From assembly GCA_031289865.1 (NCBI GenBank), contig JAITOQ010000023.1, positions 1 to 11,748 on the forward strand: a DNA stretch of 11,748 nucleotides, read 5' to 3'. The notes under the pieces are model-generated. The model was not told the origin of the DNA. It made no database searches and was given only the letters and a program-made list of their open reading frames with translations. Shown piece after piece: positions 6,562-11,388 of this stretch. This stretch comes from Clostridiales bacterium (GTDB lineage Bacteria > Bacillota > Clostridia > Christensenellales > JAISNN01). The first letter of the stretch is position 1. Every line of letters begins with the position of its first letter. A program made the position numbers and the translations under genes.

Positions 6562-7327
6562 AATAAAAAAAGCTTTTTTAAACGGAAAAGCCTTTATCGG
6601 ATTTTTGACGGGCGGGGATCCGAGTATCGAAAAAAGCTTGGAGTTTATAGGCGAAATGGTACATGCGGGCGCGGATATCGTAGAGATCGGGATACCTTTT
6701 TCCGATCCGATAGCGGAGGGTCCCGTCATTCAGCGGGCAAATCTCCGCGCATTGAGCGCGGGCGCGACACTGCCGCGTCTTTTCGGACTCGTGGAGAGCG
6801 TCCGCAAAACGTCGGAGGTTCCGCTTGTCTTTTTGACGTATCTGAATCCCGTGTTTGTTTACGGGTACGACGCGTTTTTTAAGGAAGCCTCACGCGTAGG
6901 GCTTGACGGTATAATCATTCCCGATCTGCCGTATGAGGAGGGGGGAGAGGTTCGTCCCTTTGCGGAAAAATACGGTATAGATCTCATCTCGCTCATCGCG
7001 CCGACATCCGACGAGCGTATCGGCGAAATCGCGAAAAACGCGGCGGGCTTTGTCTATGCCGTTTCGTCGATGGGCGTGACGGGGATGCGCGGCGAGATTG
7101 CGACGGATATCGGCGCAATGACAAAAAAGGTAAAAGCCGCCGCAAAAATCCCGACGGCAATCGGATTCGGTATCAATACGGTTGAGCAGGCGCGCAGTCT
7201 TTCCGCGCTTGCCGACGGCGTGATTGTTGGGAGCGCGATTGTAAAAATCATCGAGGAATACGGCAAAGACGCGGGACGGGAGGTCTACCGCTATGTTTTG
7301 GAAATGAAAAAAGCGGTAACGGAATGA
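6554..7327 (+). CDS. trpA: Tryptophan synthase alpha chain (TrpA)
   Basis: TrpA cleaves indole-3-glycerol phosphate to indole and glyceraldehyde-3-phosphate, and indole passes to TrpB. The ATG at 6554 overlaps the trpB stop and has AGGGGG (about 6538-6543) upstream; it gives 257 residues beginning MSRIKKAF. A longer frame from 6515 has no advantage and would lie within trpB. Motifs include FLTGGDP, VEIGIPFSDPIAEGPVIQ, IIIPDLPYEE, LIAPTSDERI, VSSMGVTG and IGFGI. Catalytic Glu44 corresponds to E. coli Glu49. The position of E. coli Asp60 is Glu55 here (PIAEGP instead of PLADGP), a conservative change that I believe occurs in other Firmicutes. It is the last trp gene. No hairpin terminator directly follows; the first is at 7450. 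Confidence 0.96.
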   Translation: MSRIKKAFLNGKAFIGFLTGGDPSIEKSLEFIGEMVHAGADIVEIGIPFSDPIAEGPVIQRANLRALSAGATLPRLFGLVESVRKTSEVPLVFLTYLNPVFVYGYDAFFKEASRVGLDGIIIPDLPYEEGGEVRPFAEKYGIDLISLIAPTSDERIGEIAKNAAGFVYAVSSMGVTGMRGEIATDIGAMTKKVKAAAKIPTAIGFGINTVEQARSLSALADGVIVGSAIVKIIEEYGKDAGREVYRYVLEMKKAVTE

Positions 7328-7376
7328 AACGCGAAATAAATTTTGTTTTTTTGCATAAAATATTAGCAGAAAGCCC

Positions 7377-7405
7377 TTGACAAACATATAAATATAATCT
7401 ATAAT
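7377..7405 (+). promoter_or_regulatory. Consensus sigma-A promoter after trpA
   Basis: TTGACA (7377-7382) and TATAAT (7400-7405) are both perfect matches with a 17-base spacer in very AT-rich DNA. A second TATAAT overlaps at 7405-7410. Transcription would begin near 7412 and run into the structured leader and the small gene. This is the strongest promoter in the window and appears constitutive by sequence. Confidence 0.85.
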
Positions 7406-7411
7406 ATAATT

Positions 7412-7488
7412 GTTCCGCGAGTGGCGGTTAAAATACCACTTACGCTTGTAGCCCTCCCGCCTTAACGTCGGAGGGCTGATTGTTTTTT
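7412..7488 (+). ncRNA. Candidate small structured RNA or leader, family not recognised
   Basis: Starting just after the consensus promoter, the first hairpin pairs GCG-AGTGG (7417-7424) with CCACT-TA-CGC (7436-7445), with a TA bulge. A 12-base loop-containing hairpin and T-run then end the RNA at about 7488. Loop bases GGCGG (7423-7427) can pair with CCGCC (7457-7461) in the terminator arm, allowing an alternative fold. The roughly 77-nt unit could be a free sRNA or an attenuation leader of the small gene behind it. It did not match any riboswitch consensus I could recall. No sequence similarity search was possible. Confidence 0.4.
7450..7488 (+). terminator. Intrinsic terminator before the small gene
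   Basis: AGCCCTCC (7450-7457) pairs perfectly with GGAGGGCT (7470-7477), and a GATTG then TTTTTT tract follows. It is also the first terminator after trpA, so it probably ends read-through trp transcripts as well as the short RNA from the promoter at 7377. Confidence 0.8.
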
Positions 7489-7504
7489 ATGGAAGGATTT
7501 TTCA

Positions 7505-7552
7505 ATGGACACAAAAGATATATTAGGTAAAACTTGTCTGATAAAACAGTAA
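7505..7552 (+). pseudogene. Short upstream frame with strong ribosome site, likely the broken 5' end of the next gene
   Basis: The ATG at 7505 has a strong GGAAGGA (7491-7497) seven bases upstream, but the frame closes after 15 codons (MDTKDILGKTCLIKQ). If one A is added to the AAAA run at 7529-7532, the reading becomes MDTKDILGK-NLSDKTVN and continues without stop to 7809. That would give a protein of about 101 residues using the good ribosome site. A single-base deletion or a sequencing error is therefore the simplest explanation. An independent short peptide is the alternative. Confidence 0.5.
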
Positions 7553-7809
7553 ACGCCGCTTATGCTAAAATATCTAAAATAATTCGGCATGAAACAAATG
7601 CGGTTATAGAAAACGGCTTGTCTAAGAACGAGGAAGGCAAGCGTCCCATTATAGAAAAAGCTCAAAATTATTTAGATAATCATTATCTAAAGACATTAGA
7701 AAATCAAAGGCGGAAAGATATTCTTTGTTTTGTCGATATGCCTTTTCATTATACCAACATCAATAAACTCATGAACATAAAACCGGCGAACGAAAAGAAA
7801 GAGGAATAA
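7534..7809 (+). CDS. Small hypothetical protein, AT-rich, probably frameshifted at its start
   Basis: As it stands, the frame starts at a TTG with no convincing ribosome site and encodes 91 residues. I do not recognise a family. The product is hydrophilic and lysine-rich, with predicted helical stretches around AAYAKISKIIRHETNAVI and EKAQNYLDNHYLKTLENQ. It has no signal peptide or membrane segment, and one cysteine (CFVDMPFHYTNINKL region). Codon use (many AAA, TTA, ATA, GCT) is clearly more AT-rich than the GCG/GGC-rich trp and gltB genes on either side, suggesting separate origin. A strong promoter, structured RNA, terminator and strong ribosome site precede it, but that ribosome site serves the ATG at 7505, which is in another frame. 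Either the gene is broken by one missing base, or the true start is TTG 7534. No function is assigned. Confidence 0.55.
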   Translation: MSDKTVNAAYAKISKIIRHETNAVIENGLSKNEEGKRPIIEKAQNYLDNHYLKTLENQRRKDILCFVDMPFHYTNINKLMNIKPANEKKEE

Positions 7810-7845
7810 GCGAAAAAAGGAATTAAAAGGCTATAACTTTTAGTT

Positions 7846-7874
7846 TTGACGCTATAAGTATTTACTTTTAAAAT
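7846..7874 (+). promoter_or_regulatory. Distal promoter of the glutamate synthase cluster
   Basis: TTGACG (7846-7851) and TAAAAT (7869-7874) are separated by 17 bases, five of six matches each to consensus. It lies 28 bases after the stop of the small gene. Its -10 region touches the first copy of a 12-bp direct repeat. Confidence 0.5.
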
Positions 7875-7898
7875 CTTTTAGACCGCGTATTTACTTTT
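7858..7898 (+). repeat. 12-bp direct repeat in the gltB promoter region, possible operator
   Basis: GTATTTACTTTT occurs exactly twice, at 7858-7869 and 7887-7898, 29 bases start to start. The first copy abuts the -10 of the distal promoter; the second covers the -35 of the proximal one. The placement suits a transcription regulator, but no known operator was recognised. Confidence 0.5.
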
Positions 7899-7918
7899 TG
7901 AGACAAATATGCTATAAT
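7890..7918 (+). promoter_or_regulatory. Proximal extended -10 promoter of the glutamate synthase cluster
   Basis: TTTACT (7890-7895) is 17 bases from a perfect TATAAT (7913-7918), which is preceded by TG one base away (TGCTATAAT), an extended -10. Transcription would begin near 7925 and pass a leader terminator before the gene. Confidence 0.75.
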
Positions 7919-7941
7919 AACTAAACTCACCGTTTTTTGTG

Positions 7942-7983
7942 GGGACGCTATCCGTCGTTTTCGGAATACGCGCTCCCTTTTTT
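7942..7983 (+). terminator. Leader terminator between promoter and glutamine amidotransferase gene
   Basis: GGGACGC (7942-7948) pairs with GCG-C-TCCC (7970-7977) with one bulged C. An inner TCCG/CGGA stem (7951-7954 with 7962-7965) caps it, and TTTTTT follows. It lies between the likely transcription start and the ATG at 8021, so it should reduce or control transcription of the whole cluster. No matching antiterminator or known riboswitch was identified in the short 5' segment. Confidence 0.7.
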
Positions 7984-8020
7984 AAGCGGGATAACGGGTT
8001 TAAAAACAAAAGGAAATTTT

Positions 8021-9118
8021 ATGATAAACACAAAAAGAGAAGGAGAGATCCGCATCCCGTCGGGGTGTGCGATCTCGGGGATTATCAACAAGGACGGGAC
8101 GCGTATCGACGGCGGGCGCGTCGCTCAATCCATAGCGGTCATGCACGACCGTTCAAACGGGCTGGGCGGCGGCTTTGCGGGTTACGGGATTTATCCCGAA
8201 TACAAGGATTTTTACGCTCTCCACATTTTTTACAACGGTCAAACCGTCAAAGAGGAATGCGAAAAATTTCTCGAGGAGCATTTCGAGATTATCAATCTCT
8301 CTAAGATTCCGATTAAGAGGATCCCCGAAATCACAGACGTACCTCTCATTTGGCGTTATTTTGTCGCGCCGCTCCCGACTAAGCTTGCGGACAGTCAGCT
8401 CGACGAAAACGAGTATGTTTTGCGCTGTACCTTTTCAATCAACACGCGTATCGGCGGCGCATACGTCTTTTCTTCGGGGAAAAACATGGGAGTTTTTAAG
8501 GCGGTAGGCTTTCCGGAGGACGTCGCCCGCTTTTATAAGCTGGACGAATACAGCGGCTATTCGTGGGTAGCCCACGGCAGATATCCGACCAATACCCCCG
8601 GTTGGTGGGGGGGCGCGCACCCGTTCTCGATATTAGACTGCTCCGTAGTGCATAACGGCGAGATTTCCTCGTACGACGCGAACCGCCGTTTTATAGAAAT
8701 GTACGGATATAAATGCACTCTCCAAACCGACACGGAGGTCATCTCATATATATTCGATTATCTCTTGCGCCGAAAAAAGCTGACGCTTACGGAAGCGTCC
8801 GAAGTCATCGCCGCGCCGTTTTGGGAAAAGATCGATGCCATGCCCGAAGAGGACAAGAGGCGTTTGACCTATCTAAGGACGACCTATCCGAGCTTGTTGA
8901 TTACGGGTCCGTTTTCGATCATTGTGGGCTTTGATGGCGGTTTAATGGCTTTAAACGACCGATTAAAACTCCGCTCCATGGTAATCGGAGAAAAAAACAA
9001 GACGGTTTACATTGCGAGCGAGGAATGCGCGATCCGCGAGATCGAGCCGTCATTGGATAAAGTCTGGTCGCCGAGCGGAGGAGAGCCGGTGATCGTTAGA
9101 TTGGAGGAACAAAAATAA
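8021..9118 (+). CDS. Glutamate synthase glutamine amidotransferase subunit (class II, GltB1-type)
   Basis: This 365-residue protein is the ammonia-releasing part of a split glutamate synthase, comparable to the N-terminal domain of bacterial GltB. Class II amidotransferase features are visible: a nucleophile candidate Cys16 in SGCAISGI, the glutamine-binding HGRYPTNT (185-192), HNGEI (211-215), and TDTEV. In most class II enzymes the cysteine becomes residue 1. Here a 15-residue leader would have to be removed, as in the GltB propeptide. An upstream TTG at 7937 would keep the frame open, but it falls in the leader terminator and has no ribosome site, while AAAAGGA precedes the ATG at 8021. 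The stop directly abuts the next gene's ATG. A related subunit works in N-methylglutamate synthase, but no methylamine genes are in view. Confidence 0.88.
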   Translation: MINTKREGEIRIPSGCAISGIINKDGTRIDGGRVAQSIAVMHDRSNGLGGGFAGYGIYPEYKDFYALHIFYNGQTVKEECEKFLEEHFEIINLSKIPIKRIPEITDVPLIWRYFVAPLPTKLADSQLDENEYVLRCTFSINTRIGGAYVFSSGKNMGVFKAVGFPEDVARFYKLDEYSGYSWVAHGRYPTNTPGWWGGAHPFSILDCSVVHNGEISSYDANRRFIEMYGYKCTLQTDTEVISYIFDYLLRRKKLTLTEASEVIAAPFWEKIDAMPEEDKRRLTYLRTTYPSLLITGPFSIIVGFDGGLMALNDRLKLRSMVIGEKNKTVYIASEECAIREIEPSLDKVWSPSGGEPVIVRLEEQK

Positions 9119-10624
9119 ATGCCGATAAATTACGATGATAATATTTATGAAGTAGTCCGAAATCAAGAGCGTTGTGTCAATTGCCGCGTATGCGAGAGGC
9201 AGTGCGCCAACCTCGTCCACAAATACAGCGCGGAATACGGCTGTATGGTTTCAGACAGTATGTCTTGCGTCGATTGCCAACGCTGCGTGACCCTTTGTCC
9301 GACGCGTGCGCTCAAGATCATCAAAAATCCTAACAGCTACCGCGACAATGCAAATTGGACGGAGGCGGCTATCAAGAGCGTCTATAAGCAAGCGGCTTCG
9401 GGAGGGGTTTTGCTGTCCTCGATGGGTACGCCGGAGAACTATCCCGTCTATTGGGACAAGATTTTGATAAATGCGTCGCAAGTGACAAATCCGTCTATAG
9501 ATCCGCTGCGAGAGCCTATGGAGACGCGTGTCGCCCTCGGAAAGCGTCCTCAAGAGACGGTTCGCGACGAAAACGGGAGGCTCACGGGTACTATTAAAAA
9601 CGCCTTGTTTTTGAGCGTGCCGATCATGTTTTCGGCTATGTCGTACGGGTCGATCAGCTACAATGCGCACAAATCTCTTGCGCTTGCCGCACAAAAGCTC
9701 GGTATTTTTTACAACACGGGCGAGGGCGGTCTGCACAAGGACTTTTATCCGTACGGAAAAAACACGATCGTACAAGTCGCGTCTGGGCGGTTCGGGGTCT
9801 TTAAGGACTACTTAGACGCGGGCGCGGCTATCGAGATAAAGATGGGACAGGGCGCAAAGCCCGGAATAGGCGGGCATTTGCCGGGCGAAAAGATCGGCGA
9901 CGAGGTGTCTATGACCCGAATGATACCGAAGGGAACGGACGCTATCTCTCCCGCGCCTCATCACGATATCTATTCTATCGAGGACTTGAGACAGCTGATT
10001 TTTTCGTTAAAGGAAGCGACGGATTATACAAAGCCCGTGATTGTCAAGATTGCCGCCGTACATAATATTGCGGCGATTGCGAGCGGGGTTGCGCGGAGCG
10101 GAGCGGATATCATAGCTATAGACGGCTTTAGAGGGGGTACGGGAGCCGCGCCTACCCGAATCCGCGACAACGTAGGGATACCGATAGAGCTTGCGCTTGC
10201 GAGCGTCGATACGAGGCTTCGCGAGGAGGGCATAAGGAACGATATCTCTCTCGTCGTCGGCGGGAGTGTCCGCAACAGCGCGGATATCGTAAAAGCCATT
10301 GCATTGGGCGCGGACGCGGTCTATGTCGCGACGGGCGCATTACTTGCGCTTGGGTGTCATCTGTGCCGTTCGTGTCATCTCGGTAAATGCAATTGGGGAA
10401 TAGCGACGCAAGTCCCCGAACTTGTCAAGCGGCTCAATCCCGAAACGGGCAGCGAGCGTCTGATCAATCTCATCACCGCGTGGAAGCACGAGATAGAAGA
10501 AATGATGGGCGGCATGGGAATCAACTCGATCGAAGCGTTGAAAGGTAACAGACTCATGCTGCGCGGTATAGGGCTGACGAATAAAGAGCTGGAGATTTTG
10601 GGGATACAGCACGCGGGGGAGTAA
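9119..10624 (+). CDS. Glutamate synthase FMN/Fe-S core with N-terminal ferredoxin domain (GltB2-type)
   Basis: This is the synthase centre, which aminates 2-oxoglutarate to 2-iminoglutarate and reduces it to glutamate on FMN. Residues 19-60 form a two-cluster ferredoxin domain with CxxCxxCxxxC at 19-29 and 50-60. The rest matches the GltB FMN-binding barrel: SAMSYGSIS, NTGEGG, EIKMGQGAKPGIGGHLPG, SPAPHHDIYSIEDL and DGFRGGTGAAP. The 3Fe-4S motif is C413-x5-C419-x4-C424 followed by NWGIATQ, with an extra Cys416. The 501-residue length fits archaeal-type GltB. The ATG directly follows the previous stop, with GGAGGA (9103-9108) inside the end of that gene, so the two are probably coupled. Electrons presumably come from the ferredoxin and flavoprotein encoded downstream. 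The glxD/MgsC type is the alternative. Confidence 0.92.
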   Translation: MPINYDDNIYEVVRNQERCVNCRVCERQCANLVHKYSAEYGCMVSDSMSCVDCQRCVTLCPTRALKIIKNPNSYRDNANWTEAAIKSVYKQAASGGVLLSSMGTPENYPVYWDKILINASQVTNPSIDPLREPMETRVALGKRPQETVRDENGRLTGTIKNALFLSVPIMFSAMSYGSISYNAHKSLALAAQKLGIFYNTGEGGLHKDFYPYGKNTIVQVASGRFGVFKDYLDAGAAIEIKMGQGAKPGIGGHLPGEKIGDEVSMTRMIPKGTDAISPAPHHDIYSIEDLRQLIFSLKEATDYTKPVIVKIAAVHNIAAIASGVARSGADIIAIDGFRGGTGAAPTRIRDNVGIPIELALASVDTRLREEGIRNDISLVVGGSVRNSADIVKAIALGADAVYVATGALLALGCHLCRSCHLGKCNWGIATQVPELVKRLNPETGSERLINLITAWKHEIEEMMGGMGINSIEALKGNRLMLRGIGLTNKELEILGIQHAGE

Positions 10625-10635
10625 TTCCGACATAA

Positions 10636-10677
10636 GTTGAAAGTTGAAAGTTGAAAGTTGAAAGTTGAAAGTTAAGG
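10636..10677 (+). repeat. GTTGAAA heptamer array after the FMN glutamate synthase gene
   Basis: Five perfect GTTGAAA units and one decayed unit (GTTAAGG) run head to tail. This is the most regular copy of the array that also follows trpE and trpC. A short forward TGCAGAA/TGCAAAA array follows at about 10679-10705. Confidence 0.85.
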
Positions 10678-10719
10678 TAATGCAGAATGCAAAATGCAGA
10701 ATGGCGGATAATTAGATAT

Positions 10720-10817
10720 GTGATTCGGAGAAATCGTTTGAGATTCTTCGCTCCGCTCAGAATGACACCTACTTTAAAATCCGCAATTTTGCATTCTGCA
10801 TTTTGCATTCTGCATTA
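10720..10817 (-). repeat. Dispersed element, copy D (reverse orientation)
   Basis: Read on the minus strand this closely follows copy A (1580-1680): the TGCAGAA/TGCAAAA array, TTGCGGATTTTAAAG, the core (10741-10768, minus strand GTGTCATTCTGAGCGGAGCG onwards) and ACGATTTCTCCGAATCAC. A few substitutions and small indels separate the two copies, which lie about 9 kb apart. Confidence 0.85.
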
Positions 10818-10931
10818 AGAAAAGCATTCTGTATTTTGCATTCTGCATTAAGAAAAGCATTCTGCATTTTGCATTCTGCATTAAGAAAAGCATTCTGCAT
10901 TATAACAGCATTCTGCATTATAACAGCATTA
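10791..10931 (+). repeat. 33-bp tandem array plus 18-bp tandem pair before the ferredoxin gene
   Basis: Three 33-bp units, each starting GCATTCTG and ending TTAAGAAAA, lie at 10791-10823, 10824-10856 and 10857-10889. They are identical except for one C-to-T in unit 2. Two identical 18-bp units (GCATTCTGCATTATAACA) follow at 10890-10907 and 10908-10925, then a remnant GCATTA. The array grows out of the reverse TGCAGAA heptamers of copy D. It keeps an open reading frame because 33 and 18 are multiples of three, which would falsely extend the ferredoxin upstream. Confidence 0.9.
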
Positions 10932-10952
10932 AAAAATAAAAAAGGAAAAGCC

Positions 10953-11375
10953 ATGAAAAAAATATACTTTCAAGAGGAATGGTGCTTAAAGTGCCGGCTA
11001 TGCGAATACATATGCACTTACGCAAATTCGGGTTGTGTCGATATCGTAAAGGCGTTAAAGGATCGTCCCGTTCGTTCGAGAATCACGGTCGAGGATGGGG
11101 GAAAGGTTTGCTATGCGGTTTCTTGCCGCCACTGCGACGACCCCGCTTGTATCAAGGGCTGTATTGCGGGCGCGATCTCAAAGGTTGACGGAGTGGTCAC
11201 GATAGACAAGGACAAATGCGTCGGGTGTTACACTTGCGTTTTGTCGTGTCCTTACGGGGCGGTTTCGGCGGGCGCGGACGGCGCGGCGATGAAATGCGAG
11301 CTTTGTATAAAGAACAGCGGCGGCGAGCCGATGTGCGTCAAGTATTGTCCGAATAGGGCGATTATTTTGGAATAA
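10953..11375 (+). CDS. Four-cluster 4Fe-4S ferredoxin of the glutamate synthase cluster (HycB-like)
   Basis: The 140-residue protein has sixteen cysteines in ferredoxin spacing: C11/14/17/21, C58/61/66/70, C89/92/95/99 and C115/118/128/132, enough for four [4Fe-4S] clusters. C28 and C53 are extra. The arrangement resembles electron-transfer subunits such as HycB or DmsB. No Tat signal or membrane segment is seen, so it is probably cytoplasmic. It likely carries electrons between the flavoprotein encoded next and the FMN glutamate synthase; this role is inferred from the cluster. The ATG at 10953 with AAAGGA (10941-10946) is chosen. The open frame reaches 50 codons further upstream, but only through tandem repeats. 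Spacing to the next gene is 13 bases. Confidence 0.88.
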   Translation: MKKIYFQEEWCLKCRLCEYICTYANSGCVDIVKALKDRPVRSRITVEDGGKVCYAVSCRHCDDPACIKGCIAGAISKVDGVVTIDKDKCVGCYTCVLSCPYGAVSAGADGAAMKCELCIKNSGGEPMCVKYCPNRAIILE

Positions 11376-11388
11376 AAAAGAGGAAGCA

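Noticed and set aside
5866..6729. Minus-strand open frame of 287 codons over trpB and trpA
   Set aside because: It lies wholly antisense to two well-supported genes and its arginine/tyrosine-rich content is typical of a shadow frame.
7328..7376. Terminator directly after trpA
   Set aside because: The stretch has T-runs but no GC-rich stem. The first credible terminator is at 7450-7488.
7412..7809. Type III toxin-antitoxin system
   Set aside because: Only the promoter-RNA-terminator-gene order fits. The RNA has no tandem repeats and the protein is too short and not recognisable as a ToxN-like nuclease.
7937..8020. TTG start adding 28 residues to the glutamine amidotransferase
   Set aside because: The region forms an intrinsic terminator, has no ribosome site, and the ATG at 8021 has one.
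10791..10931. CRISPR array
   Set aside because: The 33-bp units are directly adjacent, with no unique spacers and no cas genes.
10803..10952. N-terminal extension of the ferredoxin (MHSALRKAFCILHSALRKAF pattern)
   Set aside because: It is the translation of the 33-bp and 18-bp tandem units. It stays open only because the units are multiples of three.
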